64,000 nucleotides of DNA from Gemmobacter serpentinus. Lineage in GTDB: Bacteria; Pseudomonadota; Alphaproteobacteria; Rhodobacterales; Rhodobacteraceae. Under the pieces are notes generated by a model, which saw nothing but the letters and a program-made list of their open reading frames with translations, made no database searches and was not told where the DNA came from. The stretch is from positions 186,001-250,000 of the forward strand of contig NZ_WCHR01000018.1 in NCBI RefSeq assembly GCF_008973825.1, given 5' to 3'. This document shows, piece after piece, positions 63,499-64,000 of the stretch. Within the stretch, counting starts at the first letter, position 1. Each line of letters begins with the position of its first letter. Made by a program: the position numbers and the translations under genes.

Positions 63499-64000
63499 CA
63501 CCTGCCTGCATCTCACGGCACCGTTGACGCATTGCGCGAAAAACACCGTCCTGTCGACGCGCGCCGATGCGGCGGCACCTTCGGCATAGTTCTGGCTGCC
63601 GGGCAATCGCGGGGCGCTCGCCTTTGCGACCATTGACACCAAGGCCGGACATGGATCTGCCCCGCGCGCAGGTCGGGGCCTTTACCACTTTGGCATTGCT
63701 GCTGGGCCTGCCCGTGCGGGGTGGGGAGGCATCCGCCCCGCTGCCCGATCCGGCCTCGGGTGGCTTGCGCGGCGTGCGGCTGGGGGCGGCATGACGCAGT
63801 CAGAGGTCGCACCCACGCTGTCGCAGTCGGTGCGGCAGGAACCGCATGACGGGATTTGTTGTGGCTTGCGGGCTTTAGGGGTTGACCCCGCGTCGCTCCG
63901 GCCCTCTGTTCGTCTGATCTGTCTTCGTCCCTGTGCGATTCCCGCTAAACAAACGGCTGCCACCGATGTTGAAAACAATTCTGCTCAAATTCACCGCCCT
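63499..64000. other. Terminal region without a supportable gene
   Basis: About 500 bases after moaE hold short open frames on both strands, but none has a recognisable domain, a good ribosome binding site or a conserved-looking start. The composition changes from GC-rich to more AT-rich near 63900. A degraded gene is possible: the minus strand opens with VAKASAPRLPGSQNYAEGAA-like text (about 63570-63640) without continuation. Confidence 0.4.
63966..64000 (+). CDS. Possible start of a gene running off the window
   Basis: ATG at 63966 followed by LKTILLKFTA reads open to the window end. The basic-hydrophobic start looks like a membrane or exported protein, but no ribosome binding site is clear and only 11 codons are visible. 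Confidence 0.25.
   Translation, partial: MLKTILLKFTA

Overview
The window is high-GC, densely coded alphaproteobacterial chromosome, most likely from the order Rhodobacterales. The best single indicator is a SAM/SAH-type riboswitch directly upstream of metK, a class known essentially only from that order. Supporting signs are a pcaQ-pcaDCHGB cluster with a DUF849 gene inside it, an fdsGB-A-CD formate dehydrogenase operon, and intergenic tails carrying the GAGTATTT motif. No phage, insertion sequence, CRISPR array, tRNA or rRNA was found.

Region 1 (1-27657) is a large catabolic island that funnels cyclic carboxylic acids into protocatechuate. It encodes three related 3-ketosteroid-dehydrogenase-like flavoproteins (1-642, 6565-8247, 17740-19485). 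With them are three short-chain or epimerase-type dehydrogenases, a Gfo/Idh/MocA dehydrogenase, an NAD-type shikimate dehydrogenase homologue, and a two-domain 3-dehydroshikimate dehydratase (quiC). Also present are pobA, two NIPSNAP proteins, a TIM-barrel protein and a complete branched-chain-amino-acid-type ABC importer. The island ends with pcaQ and pcaD-C-H-G-(DUF849)-B. Regulators of the AraC, IclR and LysR (two) families are embedded. quiC and pcaHG on one side and pobA on the other imply that both 3-dehydroshikimate and 4-hydroxybenzoate converge on protocatechuate. The flavoprotein/SDR sets look like a peripheral pathway that oxidises and desaturates saturated or partly saturated rings. 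A repeated inverted motif, GCTGAA-N5-TTCAGC, upstream of several of these genes looks like a shared operator.

Region 2 (27729-36838) is housekeeping: an unknown conserved gene divergent from miaB; an OmpA-domain protein and a lipoprotein that share a motif; then phoH-ybeY-corC-lnt; then the riboswitch and metK.

Region 3 (36839-48407) starts with a noncoding stretch bearing oppositely oriented repeats and a structured core. It continues with choline sulfatase and a divergent LysR regulator, a CocE/NonD-type hydrolase, a complete peptide-type ABC importer with a fused double ATPase, an HSL-type esterase and a small protein of unknown function.

Region 4 (48430-64000) holds a cold-shock protein, a PhnA-type zinc protein and uvrC. 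An AT-rich intergenic stretch follows that folds into an apparent three-way junction with a 3' U-run, an unannotated RNA candidate. Next come an SDR, a tiny zinc-ribbon membrane protein and an SppA-like protease on the minus strand. The LysR-controlled, NAD-dependent molybdenum formate dehydrogenase operon follows (fdsG-fdsB-DUF4287-fdsA-fdsC-fdsD). Last are an Hsp70-like protein, pgsA, and the molybdopterin synthase genes moaD-moaE, which fit the nearby molybdoenzyme. The final 500 bases hold no gene I can support.
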